Source: Alphaproteobacteria bacterium UBA1301
Lineage (GTDB): Bacteria; Pseudomonadota; Alphaproteobacteria; Micropepsales; Micropepsaceae
DNA length: 64,000 bases
Direction: 5' to 3'
Assembly (NCBI GenBank): GCA_002307725.1
Contig: DBUB01000010.1
Span: 372,001-436,000, forward strand
A program made the position numbers and the translations under genes. Shown piece by piece: positions 34,240-42,862 of this stretch (position 1 is its first letter; every line of letters begins with the position of its first letter). A model generated the notes under the pieces. That model had not been told where the DNA came from, did no database searches, and saw nothing but the letters and a program-made list of their open reading frames with translations.

Positions 34240-35063
34240 CGGACGCGGCTGGTATGGATTTGTCGCCCTTGGCGATGGTGGTGTTCGATTGGGCAGGCAC
34301 TATGGTCGATTTCGGCTGCAAGGCACCCGTGCTGGCACTCGCCAAAGCCTTCGCGCTGGAAGGGCTCAGCATTGCGGAGAGTGATTTGCGGGCCGACATG
34401 GGGCTGGCGAAAATGGATCATATGCGCGCGCTCTTGGCACGACCGGTCGTTGCCGAAGCGTGGCGCGCCCATAAGGGGCAGCCCGCTGACGAGGGCGACG
34501 TGGCGCGGATCTATAAGAATCTTGAAGGGCTCATTACCGAAGCCGCCGCCGAAGCGTCTCAACTTATTGCCGGTGCCGGTACGCTGGTGCGGACTTTGCG
34601 CGGCTATGGTCTGAAGATCGCTTCAACCACTGGCTACACGCGGTCCATGATGGAAGCGGTGTTGTCGCGCGCGGCGGTACAAGGCTATCAGCCTGATCTT
34701 GTGACCTGTGCCGGGGACACGTTGCAGGGCCGTCCCAGCCCTTTGATGATGTATCGCAGCGCGCTCGAACTGGGCGTCTGGCCTATGCGCCATGTGGTGA
34801 AGATCGATGATGCCGCCTCGGGGATTGGCGAAGGTCTCGCTGCGGGCGCCTGGACCGTCGGTCTTGCCGCTTCTGGCAATGGTGTAGGGCTTTCCGAAGT
34901 GGAGCTTGCCGCCCTTTCGGCCTCCGAACGCCAAGCGCGCATCGCCCACTCTCGCCATGTCTTGGAAGAGGCTGGGGCCCATTATGTTGTCGATACGGTC
35001 GCCGACTGCCTGCCCATCTTGGCCCATATCGCTGCGCGTCTGCGCGCCAAAGCCTATCCCTAG
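34236..35063 (+). CDS. phnX: Phosphonoacetaldehyde hydrolase (phosphonatase)
   Basis: 275 aa from the ATG at 34236, overlapping the permease stop. HAD-fold enzyme that splits phosphonoacetaldehyde into acetaldehyde and phosphate. The nucleophile region is VVFDWAGTMVDFG (D18, with A20 in the usual place of the second aspartate, as in PhnX). The Schiff-base lysine K59 is in ADMGLAKMDHMR. STTGYTRSMM and IDDAASGIGEGLAAG are the later HAD motifs. All hallmark catalytic residues of phosphonatase are present. No phnW is found next to it; a PLP enzyme follows instead. Confidence 0.9.
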   Translation: MTDAAGMDLSPLAMVVFDWAGTMVDFGCKAPVLALAKAFALEGLSIAESDLRADMGLAKMDHMRALLARPVVAEAWRAHKGQPADEGDVARIYKNLEGLITEAAAEASQLIAGAGTLVRTLRGYGLKIASTTGYTRSMMEAVLSRAAVQGYQPDLVTCAGDTLQGRPSPLMMYRSALELGVWPMRHVVKIDDAASGIGEGLAAGAWTVGLAASGNGVGLSEVELAALSASERQARIAHSRHVLEEAGAHYVVDTVADCLPILAHIAARLRAKAYP

Positions 35064-35102
35064 TTGGCGCCCATCATCTCCGTATTGTGGAACAGTTCAG
35101 CA

Positions 35103-36446
35103 ATGACCGAAAACAAGCGCAGCCGCTTCGCTGAATTTCAAGAGGGCGACGTCAATCTCAGCCCCAATCATGCGGTGTGGCTCAGCGATCATGTCGATGG
35201 TGAGACCCGTGCTTTGCTGGATGAGGATTCGCACTGGTTCTTACATCAATCCTTATCGACGCCCTGCCTCGATGTCATCGAACGAGCTGAAGGTATCTAC
35301 CTGATCGACGTGGCCGGCCGCCGCATCATGGATTTCCATGGCAATGCCGCGCACCAGCTTGGCTATGGTCATCCGCGTGTGGTCGAGGCGATCCAAAAGC
35401 AGCTGCAGACGCTGCCCTTTTGTCCGCGGCGTTATACCAACCGCGCGGCGATCAATTTGGCCAAAAAGCTGGCTAGTTTGGCGCCCGGTGATCTCGACAA
35501 GGTGCTCTTTGCTCCTGGCGGCACCACCGCTATCGGCATGGCGCTTAAGCTTGCCCGACATGTCACCGGTCGGCACAAGACGGTGTCGATGTGGGATTCC
35601 TTTCATGGCGCCTCACTGGATGCGATTTCGATTGGCGGGGAGGCGCAGTTCCGACGCGGGGTAGGGCCCTTGCTTCCCGGCACGGAGCATGTGCCGCCAC
35701 CGTCGCTGGCGCGCCGCTTCTTCGGTAATGATGCCGATGCGCCGATGCGACTTGCCGACTATATCGATTATGTCTTGGCCGTTCAGGGCGATGTCAGCGC
35801 CGTCATTGCCGAACCGATGCGGTGGACCACAGTCGAGCCGCCGCCGTCAGGCTTCTGGCAACGGGTCCGCGAAAGCTGTGACCGGCACGGCGCCTTGCTG
35901 ATCTTCGACGAAATTCCGAGTTGCCTGGGTCGGAGCGGCACGATGTTCGTGACCGAACAAACCGGTGTCGTCCCCGACATGCTGGTGATCGGCAAAGGTT
36001 TGGGCGGTGGCGTGTTTCCCATGGCAGCGCTGATCGTGCGCGCCGATTTGGATGTGCTGCAAGATCGCGCTATCGGCCATTACACCCATGAGAAATCCTC
36101 GGTTGGTTGCGCGGCTGCTTTGGCGACCATCGCAGTGGTGGAAGAAGACAATCTCGTCGCCAAGGCCGCAACACTGGGCGCCGAAGCGCTCGCGGTGCTC
36201 AGGCAAAAGCTGGCAGGCCATCCCGGCGTTCGCGCCGTACGCGGTATGGGGCTTTATTTCGGTATTGAAGTCGAAAGCGCCGAGCTGGCCGATACAATTC
36301 TGTATCGCTGCTTGGAACGCGGCCTTAGTTTCAAGATCGGTAGCGGGACTGTCATCACACTCTGTCCGCCACTCACGATTACGCTTGATGAATTGTATCG
36401 CGCTTTCGATATTGTGATGGACGGGTTTGCCGCAGCGCAGGCTTAG
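35103..36446 (+). CDS. Class III PLP enzyme, probably (R)-1-hydroxy-2-aminoethylphosphonate ammonia-lyase (PbfA-like)
   Basis: 447 aa from the ATG at 35103. A class III aminotransferase fold with HQSLSTPCLDVIERAEGIYL, DFHGNAAHQLGYGHPRVVEA, FHGASLDAISIGGEAQF, LIFDEIPSCLGRSG and the PLP lysine in MLVIGKGLGGGVFP. The SLSTPC and HGNxxHxxGYGHP segments are those I associate with PbfA, which eliminates ammonia from (R)-1-hydroxy-2-aminoethylphosphonate to give phosphonoacetaldehyde for PhnX. A true 2-aminoethylphosphonate transaminase of class III cannot be excluded. It is the last gene of this unit; a likely terminator follows. Confidence 0.65.
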   Translation: MTENKRSRFAEFQEGDVNLSPNHAVWLSDHVDGETRALLDEDSHWFLHQSLSTPCLDVIERAEGIYLIDVAGRRIMDFHGNAAHQLGYGHPRVVEAIQKQLQTLPFCPRRYTNRAAINLAKKLASLAPGDLDKVLFAPGGTTAIGMALKLARHVTGRHKTVSMWDSFHGASLDAISIGGEAQFRRGVGPLLPGTEHVPPPSLARRFFGNDADAPMRLADYIDYVLAVQGDVSAVIAEPMRWTTVEPPPSGFWQRVRESCDRHGALLIFDEIPSCLGRSGTMFVTEQTGVVPDMLVIGKGLGGGVFPMAALIVRADLDVLQDRAIGHYTHEKSSVGCAAALATIAVVEEDNLVAKAATLGAEALAVLRQKLAGHPGVRAVRGMGLYFGIEVESAELADTILYRCLERGLSFKIGSGTVITLCPPLTITLDELYRAFDIVMDGFAAAQA

Positions 36447-36531
36447 GCGCAAAGCGGCGGCGCTAATATGGAATTCTGATCACCAACACCCCAAAAACAA
36501 GAAACCTCTCTTTGTGAGCTTGCCCCGGGAG

Positions 36532-36559
36532 TATCCCCTTGCTTCCGGGGATATCTTTT
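36532..36559 (+). terminator. Possible terminator after the phosphonatase unit
   Basis: TATCCCC (36532-36538) pairs with GGGGATA (36547-36553) around an eight-base loop, followed by TCTTTT. The stem is only 7 bp and the T run short, but it sits 86 bases after the PbfA-like gene and before the next transcription unit. Confidence 0.45.
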
Positions 36560-36644
36560 GCCGTCGTGGTTGTGTGGAAAGTTTTTGGTCTCTTGTGATA
36601 CTGCGATCGTATGCGAAGTAATTCCCGCCATTCTCCACACATAG

Positions 36645-36662
36645 CTGTCATAGAACGATCTT
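36645..36662 (+). promoter_or_regulatory. Candidate PHO box before the phospholipase C gene
   Basis: A perfect PhoB half-site CTGTCAT (36645-36651) is followed after four bases by CGATCTT (four of seven consensus positions), keeping the 11-base period. It lies 36 bases before the phospholipase ATG. No good -10 was recognised. The site makes sense for a phosphate-starvation gene but the second half is weak. Confidence 0.4.
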
Positions 36663-36698
36663 AGGGTCGGCCATTGGTGTTTTTGGAGGCGAGTCCTG

Positions 36699-38753
36699 AT
36701 GGCTAACAATTCCCGCAGGCGTTTTCTGCAAATTGCCGCAGCAACGGGTGGCGTGGGCATCGCCGCTGCCACGCTCCCGCAAGTTATCAAGAAACTCTTG
36801 GAGGTTCCGGCTGCGCGTCCCACGGGCACCATTCAGGATGTGGAACACGTCATTATTCTGATGCAGGAAAACCGCTCCTTCGATCATTATTACGGTACGC
36901 TTCGCGGTGTGCGCGGCTTTTCCGATCCGCATCCGATTGCCTTGCCGGGTGGAAATCCGGTTTGGCAGCAGCCCGATCCGAAGGGCGGCACGCTGTCGCC
37001 GTTCCGCTACAACACCAAGACGACATCGGCGCTGGTGGCGCCAAGTTTGGACCATGGTTGGAAAAAGACCCACGATCTTTGGAAGCATCACGACGCCTGG
37101 ATCGCCAAGAAAACCGAAATGACGATGGGTTATTTCACGCGCGAGGATATGCCGTTTCACTACGGTCTCGCCGATGCCTTCACCATCTGTGATAATTACC
37201 ATTGCTCCGTGTTCGGGCCAACCAATCCCAACCGTCTGTTTCTCTTCAGCGGCACCAGCGGCCTTGCTGTGGGCGATGACGGCAAGCAAGCGATCGACAA
37301 TCCGGATGGCGATTCCAATAGCACGGCCGACCAAGCCAACGACACCAAGTCCTTCAAAGCCTTCCGCTGGACGACCTATGCCGAGCGCTTGGAAGCAGCT
37401 GGCATCGATTGGAAGCTTTATCAGGAATACGACAACTTCAGCGACAATCCGCTCGCCTATTTCAAACAGTTCCGCGGCCTCGATAAGAATTCGAGCTTCT
37501 ACAAGCGCGCGCGCAGTTGGGCACCGGGTGCCAATGCCAAAAATATCCGTACCTCGCATGGCGAATTTCAAATTGCCGAAATGGAGGAGGCCATCAAAGC
37601 CGGCAAGCTGCCGAAAGTGTCCTGGATCGTGACCTCGACGATGATGAGTGAACACCCCGCAGGGTCATCGCCCGCTTACGGAGAGATATTCGTCTCAAAT
37701 CTTCTGACGATGTTGGCCGCTCATCCCGATGTTTGGGCCAAGACAGTTCTCTTCATCAACTATGACGAAAACGACGGCTTCTTCGATCACATGCCGTTGC
37801 CTGTACCTGCCATTAGCCCCGAGATGGGAAAAAGTACGATTGCCGCGACAGGGGAAATTTATAAGGGCGTCCCGATGGGGCTCGGCCCGCGTGTGCCGAT
37901 GTTGATCGTGTCGCCTTGGACCAAAGGCGGCTTTGTCGATTCCGAATTGTTTGATCACACCTCTGTGTTGCGCTTTCTGGAGGCCCGTTTCGGCGTTAAG
38001 GAGCCCAATATCACGCCCTGGCGCCGTTCTGTGTGTGGTGATCTCACCTCGGCCTTCGATTTCTCCAAGCCGCAAGAGGTGTGGAACGTCGATTTGCCGG
38101 ACACATCGCAATACGCCCAACAAATCGAAAAAGCGCCTGACCTGCCGGAGATTACGCCCGTGCATGGCGCCCCCATGCCGCGGCAGGAAGCGGGACAGCG
38201 TTTGGCAAGGCCGTTGCCCTATAAGCTGCAATGCGATGCGAAGATTGTTGACGACAAGCATTTGGCCATCAGTTTCAAGAATGAAGGTAAGACGGGAGCC
38301 TGTTTCATCGTTTACGCCGAGGGCGCGAGTGACGGCCCGTGGTTCTACACCGTCGAAGCAGGCAAGAATCTTGACGATCTGATCCCGCTCAAACGGCAGC
38401 AGTACCACTTCACCATTCGTGGCCCCAACGGGCTATTTCGCGCCTATAAGGGCGAGGCTCAAAAGACTCTGCTGCGCACCGAGCTCTCAACCGATGCTGT
38501 TGCGGGAACAGTCACCTTATCTGTCACCAATATCAGCGCAATCGAACAGGCATTTGCGGTCGAAGATCGCTACGCTGCTGGCAGCAAGCGACATTATCAA
38601 ATCGCGGCTGGCAAAACGGTGAGCGAGCGCTGGTCGATTGCGGCCCATGATCATTGGTACGATCTGGACGTAACTGCGGGCTCGCAATCCTGGCGCTTCT
38701 CGGGACATGTCGAAACCGGCAAGATCAGTCGCTCCGACCCGGCTCTGGGGTGA
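36699..38753 (+). CDS. Secreted phospholipase C, phosphocholine-specific type
   Basis: 684 aa with a Tat signal (NNSRRRFLQIAAATGG), so it is exported folded. The PF04185 phosphoesterase core has VEHVIILMQENRSFDHYYGT near residue 47, CSVFGPTNPNRLFLFSG near 170, and NYDENDGFFDHMPLP near 352. The C-terminal 200 residues hold two repeat-like beta domains (LQCDAKIVDDKHLAISF; GTVTLSVTNISA) seen in bacterial phosphatidylcholine-hydrolysing PLC. It releases phosphocholine or phosphate from membrane lipids outside the cytoplasm. ATG at 36699 with GGAGGCG upstream. The PHP gene starts eight bases after the stop. Confidence 0.87.
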   Translation: MANNSRRRFLQIAAATGGVGIAAATLPQVIKKLLEVPAARPTGTIQDVEHVIILMQENRSFDHYYGTLRGVRGFSDPHPIALPGGNPVWQQPDPKGGTLSPFRYNTKTTSALVAPSLDHGWKKTHDLWKHHDAWIAKKTEMTMGYFTREDMPFHYGLADAFTICDNYHCSVFGPTNPNRLFLFSGTSGLAVGDDGKQAIDNPDGDSNSTADQANDTKSFKAFRWTTYAERLEAAGIDWKLYQEYDNFSDNPLAYFKQFRGLDKNSSFYKRARSWAPGANAKNIRTSHGEFQIAEMEEAIKAGKLPKVSWIVTSTMMSEHPAGSSPAYGEIFVSNLLTMLAAHPDVWAKTVLFINYDENDGFFDHMPLPVPAISPEMGKSTIAATGEIYKGVPMGLGPRVPMLIVSPWTKGGFVDSELFDHTSVLRFLEARFGVKEPNITPWRRSVCGDLTSAFDFSKPQEVWNVDLPDTSQYAQQIEKAPDLPEITPVHGAPMPRQEAGQRLARPLPYKLQCDAKIVDDKHLAISFKNEGKTGACFIVYAEGASDGPWFYTVEAGKNLDDLIPLKRQQYHFTIRGPNGLFRAYKGEAQKTLLRTELSTDAVAGTVTLSVTNISAIEQAFAVEDRYAAGSKRHYQIAAGKTVSERWSIAAHDHWYDLDVTAGSQSWRFSGHVETGKISRSDPALG

Positions 38754-38760
38754 TGCAATC

Positions 38761-40191
38761 ATGCAGCGCTTCATGCTTGCGTCCGCTCTTGGTTTCGCCG
38801 TGACGATCTCATCGGCTTTTGGTGGGGGCGGCCGAAGCTGGCTGGCGGGCGATCATCACGTTCATAGCGAGTTCAGCGGTGGTTACCCGGATGCTGCGCG
38901 TGTTGGCGATATTGCTTCTTACGCCATTGGCACCGACGGCATTTATCCCATTGTTCGCAACGCAGAGATGGCGAGAAAATATGGTCTTACCTGGATGGCG
39001 GCGACCGACCATGGCGGCCCCAATCTGTCGCGTCTCCACTATGAACGCTCTTATCCAGCATTGCAGCGCTCGCGCCAAATAGTGCCTGATGTCATTCAGT
39101 TCTATGGCATGGAACTGGATACACCGGGCGGCGATCATGCCAGCCTGATCTTGCCCATCACGCCGGACGAACGTGAGCGTTTGCTGCGCTTGGAATCGAC
39201 TTATGCGGCGAACGACGTGTATCCGCATGATCCGGCGCGTGATCGCGGCGCGCTGATGTTGGACGCCTTGCGGGCGATGGATGGGATTGTCTCCAAGCCG
39301 CTGGTGTTCGCCAATCATCCTTCGCGCGGTTCCAAAGTGGTGGGGGATTCCCAAGGAGGTCACGCGCCAGCAGAGATGCGCGGCTGGAATGACACCGCGC
39401 CAGATGTCGTTGTCGGCATGGAAGGAGCCCCCGGTCATCAAGCGGCGGGCTTGCGACAAGGCACGCCGGAGAAACCCATCCGTGGCCGCGGACTTTATCG
39501 CAACCTGCCGACCTTTGGTGGTTTTGATGTGATGACCGCACAGCTTGGCGGCGTCTGGGATTCCATGCTGGGGGAGGGGCGGCATTTTTGGATTACCGCC
39601 AATTCGGATTCGCATCACAACACCGCCGATGGCGGTGAGGATTTTTGGCCCGGCCAATATGCCAAGACTTATGTCTATGCCCGTCGTGACGCGGGCGACA
39701 TTATCGATGGTCTGCGCCAGGGGCGTATCTTCGTTACCACCGGCGATCTCATTTCCGCTCTCGACGTGACGGTGTCGTCGGGCCGGGCCAAGGCTGCGAT
39801 GGGCGAGGTCTTGCCTGTGCGTGCGCATGGTGATCTTACTGTCACAATTCGGGTACGTCAGCCCGGACTGCCAAATGCCGTGGGACAAAGACCGCTTCTC
39901 GACCACATTGATCTTATCGGAGGTCGGGTAATGGGGCGAACAAGCGATCCCACGATGATGACCAACCCCACCACCAAGGTCCTGCATCGTTTCACGGCCC
40001 GCGATTGGCATTACAAGAAGGGTCTCCACACCATGCGTTTTGTCGTCAAGGATGTGGCGTCCAATCTCTATTTGCGTGTGCGCGGAAGCAATACGCTGCA
40101 AGGTGAACCGGAGGCCGATGCCAAGGATGAAAATCCCTGGAGCGATCTGTGGTTCTATTCCAATCCGATCTTTGTCTCTGTGAAGGGGTAA
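38761..40191 (+). CDS. Exported PHP-domain metallo-phosphoesterase
   Basis: 476 aa from the ATG at 38761; an open frame 18 codons longer overlaps the phospholipase gene. A signal peptide (MQRFMLASALGFAVTISSA) leads to a PHP domain with metal ligands in LAGDHHVHSEFSGG, AATDHGGPN, FYGMELDTPGGDHAS, FANHPSRG and ANSDSHHNTADGG. The family includes histidinol phosphatase, polymerase-linked and trimetal phosphodiesterases. Together with the flanking phospholipase genes an exported phosphoesterase that handles the phosphodiester products is likely; the substrate is unknown. The next gene begins five bases after the stop. Confidence 0.82.
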   Translation: MQRFMLASALGFAVTISSAFGGGGRSWLAGDHHVHSEFSGGYPDAARVGDIASYAIGTDGIYPIVRNAEMARKYGLTWMAATDHGGPNLSRLHYERSYPALQRSRQIVPDVIQFYGMELDTPGGDHASLILPITPDERERLLRLESTYAANDVYPHDPARDRGALMLDALRAMDGIVSKPLVFANHPSRGSKVVGDSQGGHAPAEMRGWNDTAPDVVVGMEGAPGHQAAGLRQGTPEKPIRGRGLYRNLPTFGGFDVMTAQLGGVWDSMLGEGRHFWITANSDSHHNTADGGEDFWPGQYAKTYVYARRDAGDIIDGLRQGRIFVTTGDLISALDVTVSSGRAKAAMGEVLPVRAHGDLTVTIRVRQPGLPNAVGQRPLLDHIDLIGGRVMGRTSDPTMMTNPTTKVLHRFTARDWHYKKGLHTMRFVVKDVASNLYLRVRGSNTLQGEPEADAKDENPWSDLWFYSNPIFVSVKG

Positions 40192-40196
40192 CTGAG

Positions 40197-41354
40197 ATGC
40201 GATGGCATTGGATTGCGCGTATCGCACTGATGGCAGCGCTGGGCGTACCAGCCTTTGCGGCAGAAACGTGTGACTCTACAACGGCGCTGGAAGGCCCTTG
40301 CCGTGCGATAGATGCTGGCCTGAAAATGAATGATATCCAGGTTGTCGGTACGCATAATAGCTATAAGCGTGCCATTCCACCGGCAGAACTCGCGCTCATC
40401 CGTCAACGCTCTGCTCCGGCCGCGATCGAACTGGATTACGGGCACCGGCCGCTCGCCGAACAGCTTGATCTTGGGATGCGCGCGCTTGAGATCGACGTCG
40501 TCTATGATCCACAAGGTGGCCGTTATGCGCGGCCGCTCTTACCTGCCATCGCCGCCAAGTTGGGGCCTGACGAACCCTATGATGCTGCTGCGATGATGCA
40601 GCCGGGCTTCAAGGTGATGCATGTTCCCGATGTCGACGTCCGTAGTCAGTGCGCCACGTTCGTCTTGTGTCTGCAACAGATAAAGGCCTGGTCGCAGGCC
40701 CATCCGGATCATGTGCCGCTGGTAATCACCATGAACGCCAAGGCGGGCGAGTCAGATATGCCGGGGGGTGTCGCGCTCTTGCCCTTCGATGCGGCGGCTT
40801 TTGCAGCTTTGGATGCGGAAATTCTTTCCGTCTTTGATTCCGAACATCTCGTCGTGCCGGATTCCGTTCGCGGCAAATATAGCACGCTTAGGGAGGGTGC
40901 CTTGGCGGAGGGGTGGCCCAAGCTTTCGGAAGTGCGTGGCAAGGTCATGTTCGTGTTGGACGAGGGCGAGGAGACAATTGGAATTTATATGCGTGGTCAT
41001 TCTTCGCTGGAAGGCTTGCCGATGTTCGTCAATTCCACCGGCGAGACGGCGCCGCATGCGGCCTTCTTCATACTAAACGACCCAATCGCTGATGCAGCGC
41101 GCATCAAGGCGGATGTGAAGGCGGGTTTCATGGTGCGCACACGCGCCGATTCCGGCACCCATGAGGCGCGCGAGAACGACACGGCGCGCCGTGACGCGGC
41201 CTTTGCTTCCGGCGCGCAGATCATCTCCACTGACTACCCGGAGCCGCGCCGTGACTTCGGGCCTTATCAGGCGGCGCTGCCAAAGGATGGCCCAGCGCGC
41301 TGCAATCCCGTCCGTCGTGATAAAGCCTGCTTACCGGTATCGCCTCCACACTGA
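40197..41354 (+). CDS. Exported Ca2+-dependent phosphatidylinositol phospholipase C-like protein
   Basis: 385 aa from the ATG at 40197. Signal peptide (MRWHWIARIALMAALGVPAFA). The TIM-barrel start is NDIQVVGTHNSYKRAIPP, with the catalytic-type histidine in GTHNSY. It continues with LDLGMRALEIDVVYDPQGGR and KVMHVPDVDVRSQC, matching the calcium-dependent PI-PLC1 family known from Streptomyces. Later GFMVRTRADSGTHEARENDT and IISTDYPEP are conserved barrel motifs. The true substrate may be another glycerophosphodiester. It ends the three-gene run of secreted phosphoesterases (phospholipase, PHP, PLC), with gaps of 7 and 5 bases. Confidence 0.82.
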   Translation: MRWHWIARIALMAALGVPAFAAETCDSTTALEGPCRAIDAGLKMNDIQVVGTHNSYKRAIPPAELALIRQRSAPAAIELDYGHRPLAEQLDLGMRALEIDVVYDPQGGRYARPLLPAIAAKLGPDEPYDAAAMMQPGFKVMHVPDVDVRSQCATFVLCLQQIKAWSQAHPDHVPLVITMNAKAGESDMPGGVALLPFDAAAFAALDAEILSVFDSEHLVVPDSVRGKYSTLREGALAEGWPKLSEVRGKVMFVLDEGEETIGIYMRGHSSLEGLPMFVNSTGETAPHAAFFILNDPIADAARIKADVKAGFMVRTRADSGTHEARENDTARRDAAFASGAQIISTDYPEPRRDFGPYQAALPKDGPARCNPVRRDKACLPVSPPH

Positions 41355-41436
41355 ATCCAATGTCCGCCGCACTATGCAGCCGCGACCCACTGGTAGAAAC
41401 CAAGCTGGACTTTGCCGCGACCGGTTTGAGCTCCGC

Positions 41437-41508
41437 TTTGGCGGTGAAGTTCTTGTCGCGCGAGATCTTGAAAGTCTTAACCAGATGCGGCTTCAGTCCC
41501 AGCGCATA
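41437..41508 (-). pseudogene. IS630-family transposase, internal scrap
   Basis: Twenty-four codons on the minus strand read GLKPHLVKTFKISRDKNF, which fits the conserved middle segment of IS630 transposases (K-P-H-x-x-x-T-F-K-x-S-x-D-x-x-F). Sequence on both sides diverges at once. It belongs to a different IS630 subgroup from the scar at 16133-16294. Short, so moderate confidence. Confidence 0.4.
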
Positions 41509-41522
41509 ACGTCATCGTGCCG

Positions 41523-41957
41523 TTAGGAACCCGTGGCAGCGATCAGTTCCGCAAGCCGTTTCAGCAGCGGCACAACGCCGGGTTCTTCGACTTTTTTGAT
41601 GGCCTCATGGACTGGCAGCCAGCGCAGTTTGCGCATGCCTTTCTCGGGCCAGTTTTTGTGCTGATGGTCCACTTTCAACAGATACACCTCGACGCTGACG
41701 GGTGTGGTCGTGTTGTCTTCGCGGCGCTTGAAATACATGTAGAAGCCGAGCGGGATCGTGCTCTCCACGGTTCCCGTCACGCCGGCTTCCTCAAAGGCCT
41801 CTTGCTCGGCTGCTTCGACCGCGGTTTTGCCGCGTCCGATGTTTCCCTTGGGAAGGATCCAGCGCCGCGTATCGCGCGAGGTGATCAGCAGGACTTCGCT
41901 CCGGCCATCTTCGACGCGATAGGCAACCACTCCGGCCTGATGGGCAACGCTGTCCAC
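41523..41957 (-). CDS. NUDIX hydrolase (DIPP/MutT-like)
   Basis: 144 aa from a GTG at 41957. The NUDIX box GNIGRGKTAVEAAEQEAFEEAGV departs from consensus at two places: the first glutamate is K and the usual arginine is Q, while the E-x-x-E-E core that binds Mg2+ is kept. LPKGNIG and the KRREDNTTTPVSVEVYLL strand place it with diphosphoinositol-polyphosphate/Ap-nA phosphohydrolase relatives. It hydrolyses a nucleoside diphosphate linked to another group. It stands alone between the phospholipase operon (convergent) and a TatA-like gene. Confidence 0.85.
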   Translation of the reverse strand: MDSVAHQAGVVAYRVEDGRSEVLLITSRDTRRWILPKGNIGRGKTAVEAAEQEAFEEAGVTGTVESTIPLGFYMYFKRREDNTTTPVSVEVYLLKVDHQHKNWPEKGMRKLRWLPVHEAIKKVEEPGVVPLLKRLAELIAATGS

Positions 41958-42085
41958 TATACTCTACTCGCAGATTCGATGCGCCCATTATGCGTTAGGC
42001 GAGGGTAGGCTCAAGTATGGATTGTCCGCAGGCCCCTCCCACGAGCCGTTTTCTTCCTAAAGCTTCCAGCTTTGCTGAAGGATGT

Positions 42086-42271
42086 TTACTCGTCGCGCCG
42101 TGTGAAGGTCCCGTCGATAACATTGTCCGGTGGGCGGTGCGCCGCTTTGCGGTGTCTCTTTCCGATCGCCGCGCCGAACGCCCCCAGCACAGCCGGGATA
42201 TGGCGGTGCCAGAACACCACCACAACAACCGCCGCGATCACCACAAGATGCCAGAAACTGAAACCGCCCAT
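42086..42271 (-). CDS. Small TatA-like membrane protein
   Basis: 61 aa. One membrane helix at residues 8-21 (WHLVVIAAVVVVVFW), a short hinge, an amphipathic GAFGAAIGKRHRKAA helix, and a polar tail. MGGFSFWH at the start and the helix-hinge-helix order match TatA/TatE. The usual phenylalanine-glycine hinge reads FWHRH. No tatB or tatC lies nearby, so it would be a stray paralogue or a look-alike. Short length limits certainty. Confidence 0.5.
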   Translation of the reverse strand: MGGFSFWHLVVIAAVVVVVFWHRHIPAVLGAFGAAIGKRHRKAAHRPPDNVIDGTFTRRDE

Positions 42272-42480
42272 CTCACCCTCGAACCAGACGGGCGGGAGAC
42301 TATCACGCCGTCCGGTAAAAAAACAGAAAGCGCTATTTGACGGGGTTTTGTGAACGGTTGAAGTAATCGGAATTGTAAGAAACGACGGATTTGGGACCGC
42401 AAAGTTTGCGAAATCGCCGAGAGGATTTGATTGCAGCGGTGGTTGCCGGGTGATTCGACGGACGCACCGGGAGGTTAGCG

Positions 42481-42708
42481 ATGCGCCCTGTGAAACCGAA
42501 TTTGAGCGGCGAGACGGACCCGTTTCGTGCGCGGCTGGACCAGATCATCAACATGCGGCACGAGTTGGTGCGGCTGGCGAAGCGTTCAGCGATCATGGCG
42601 GGCCGGTACATCCACGCCAAACAGTTCCATCGAGCCCGGCGGGAATTGAAGTTTTTGCGCACCAGGCTGGGGCGGTCGATCAATATCGGTATTACCGCAA
42701 GTCTTTGA
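42481..42708 (+). pseudogene. IS5-family transposase with a large internal deletion
   Basis: The 75-codon frame joins the true N-terminus of an IS5-type transposase (MRPVKPNLSGETDPFRARLD, QIINMRHELVRLA) directly to a late segment (KRSAIMAGRYIHAKQFHRAR, RELKFLRTRLGR). In full proteins of this group the two are separated by well over a hundred residues that include most of the DDE core. The junction at LA/KRSA is clean and in frame. The copy cannot transpose. Terminal inverted repeats were not identified by eye. Confidence 0.7.
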
Positions 42709-42862
42709 GAGAAGCAGTTCGAGCCACGGTGGTCGCGTGGTCTCATGTGTTGGAAGGCTTACCGTAAGCCTGCAATTGCAGCGCCATTCCAAGGATCTAT
42801 CAGAACCCGCGATATGTCATCTAGTGACGAACTGACCACGCGGTGCCAATCCGCATACTGTT

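Noticed and set aside
16133..41508. Idea that the IS630 pieces at 16133-16294 and 41437-41508 are halves of one transposase gene split by a 25-kb insertion
   Set aside because: Both are on the minus strand in the right order, but they look like different IS630 subgroups (one ends with an H-A-x-Y motif, the other has the K-P-H-x-x-x-T-F-K motif), and more than a hundred middle residues are missing.
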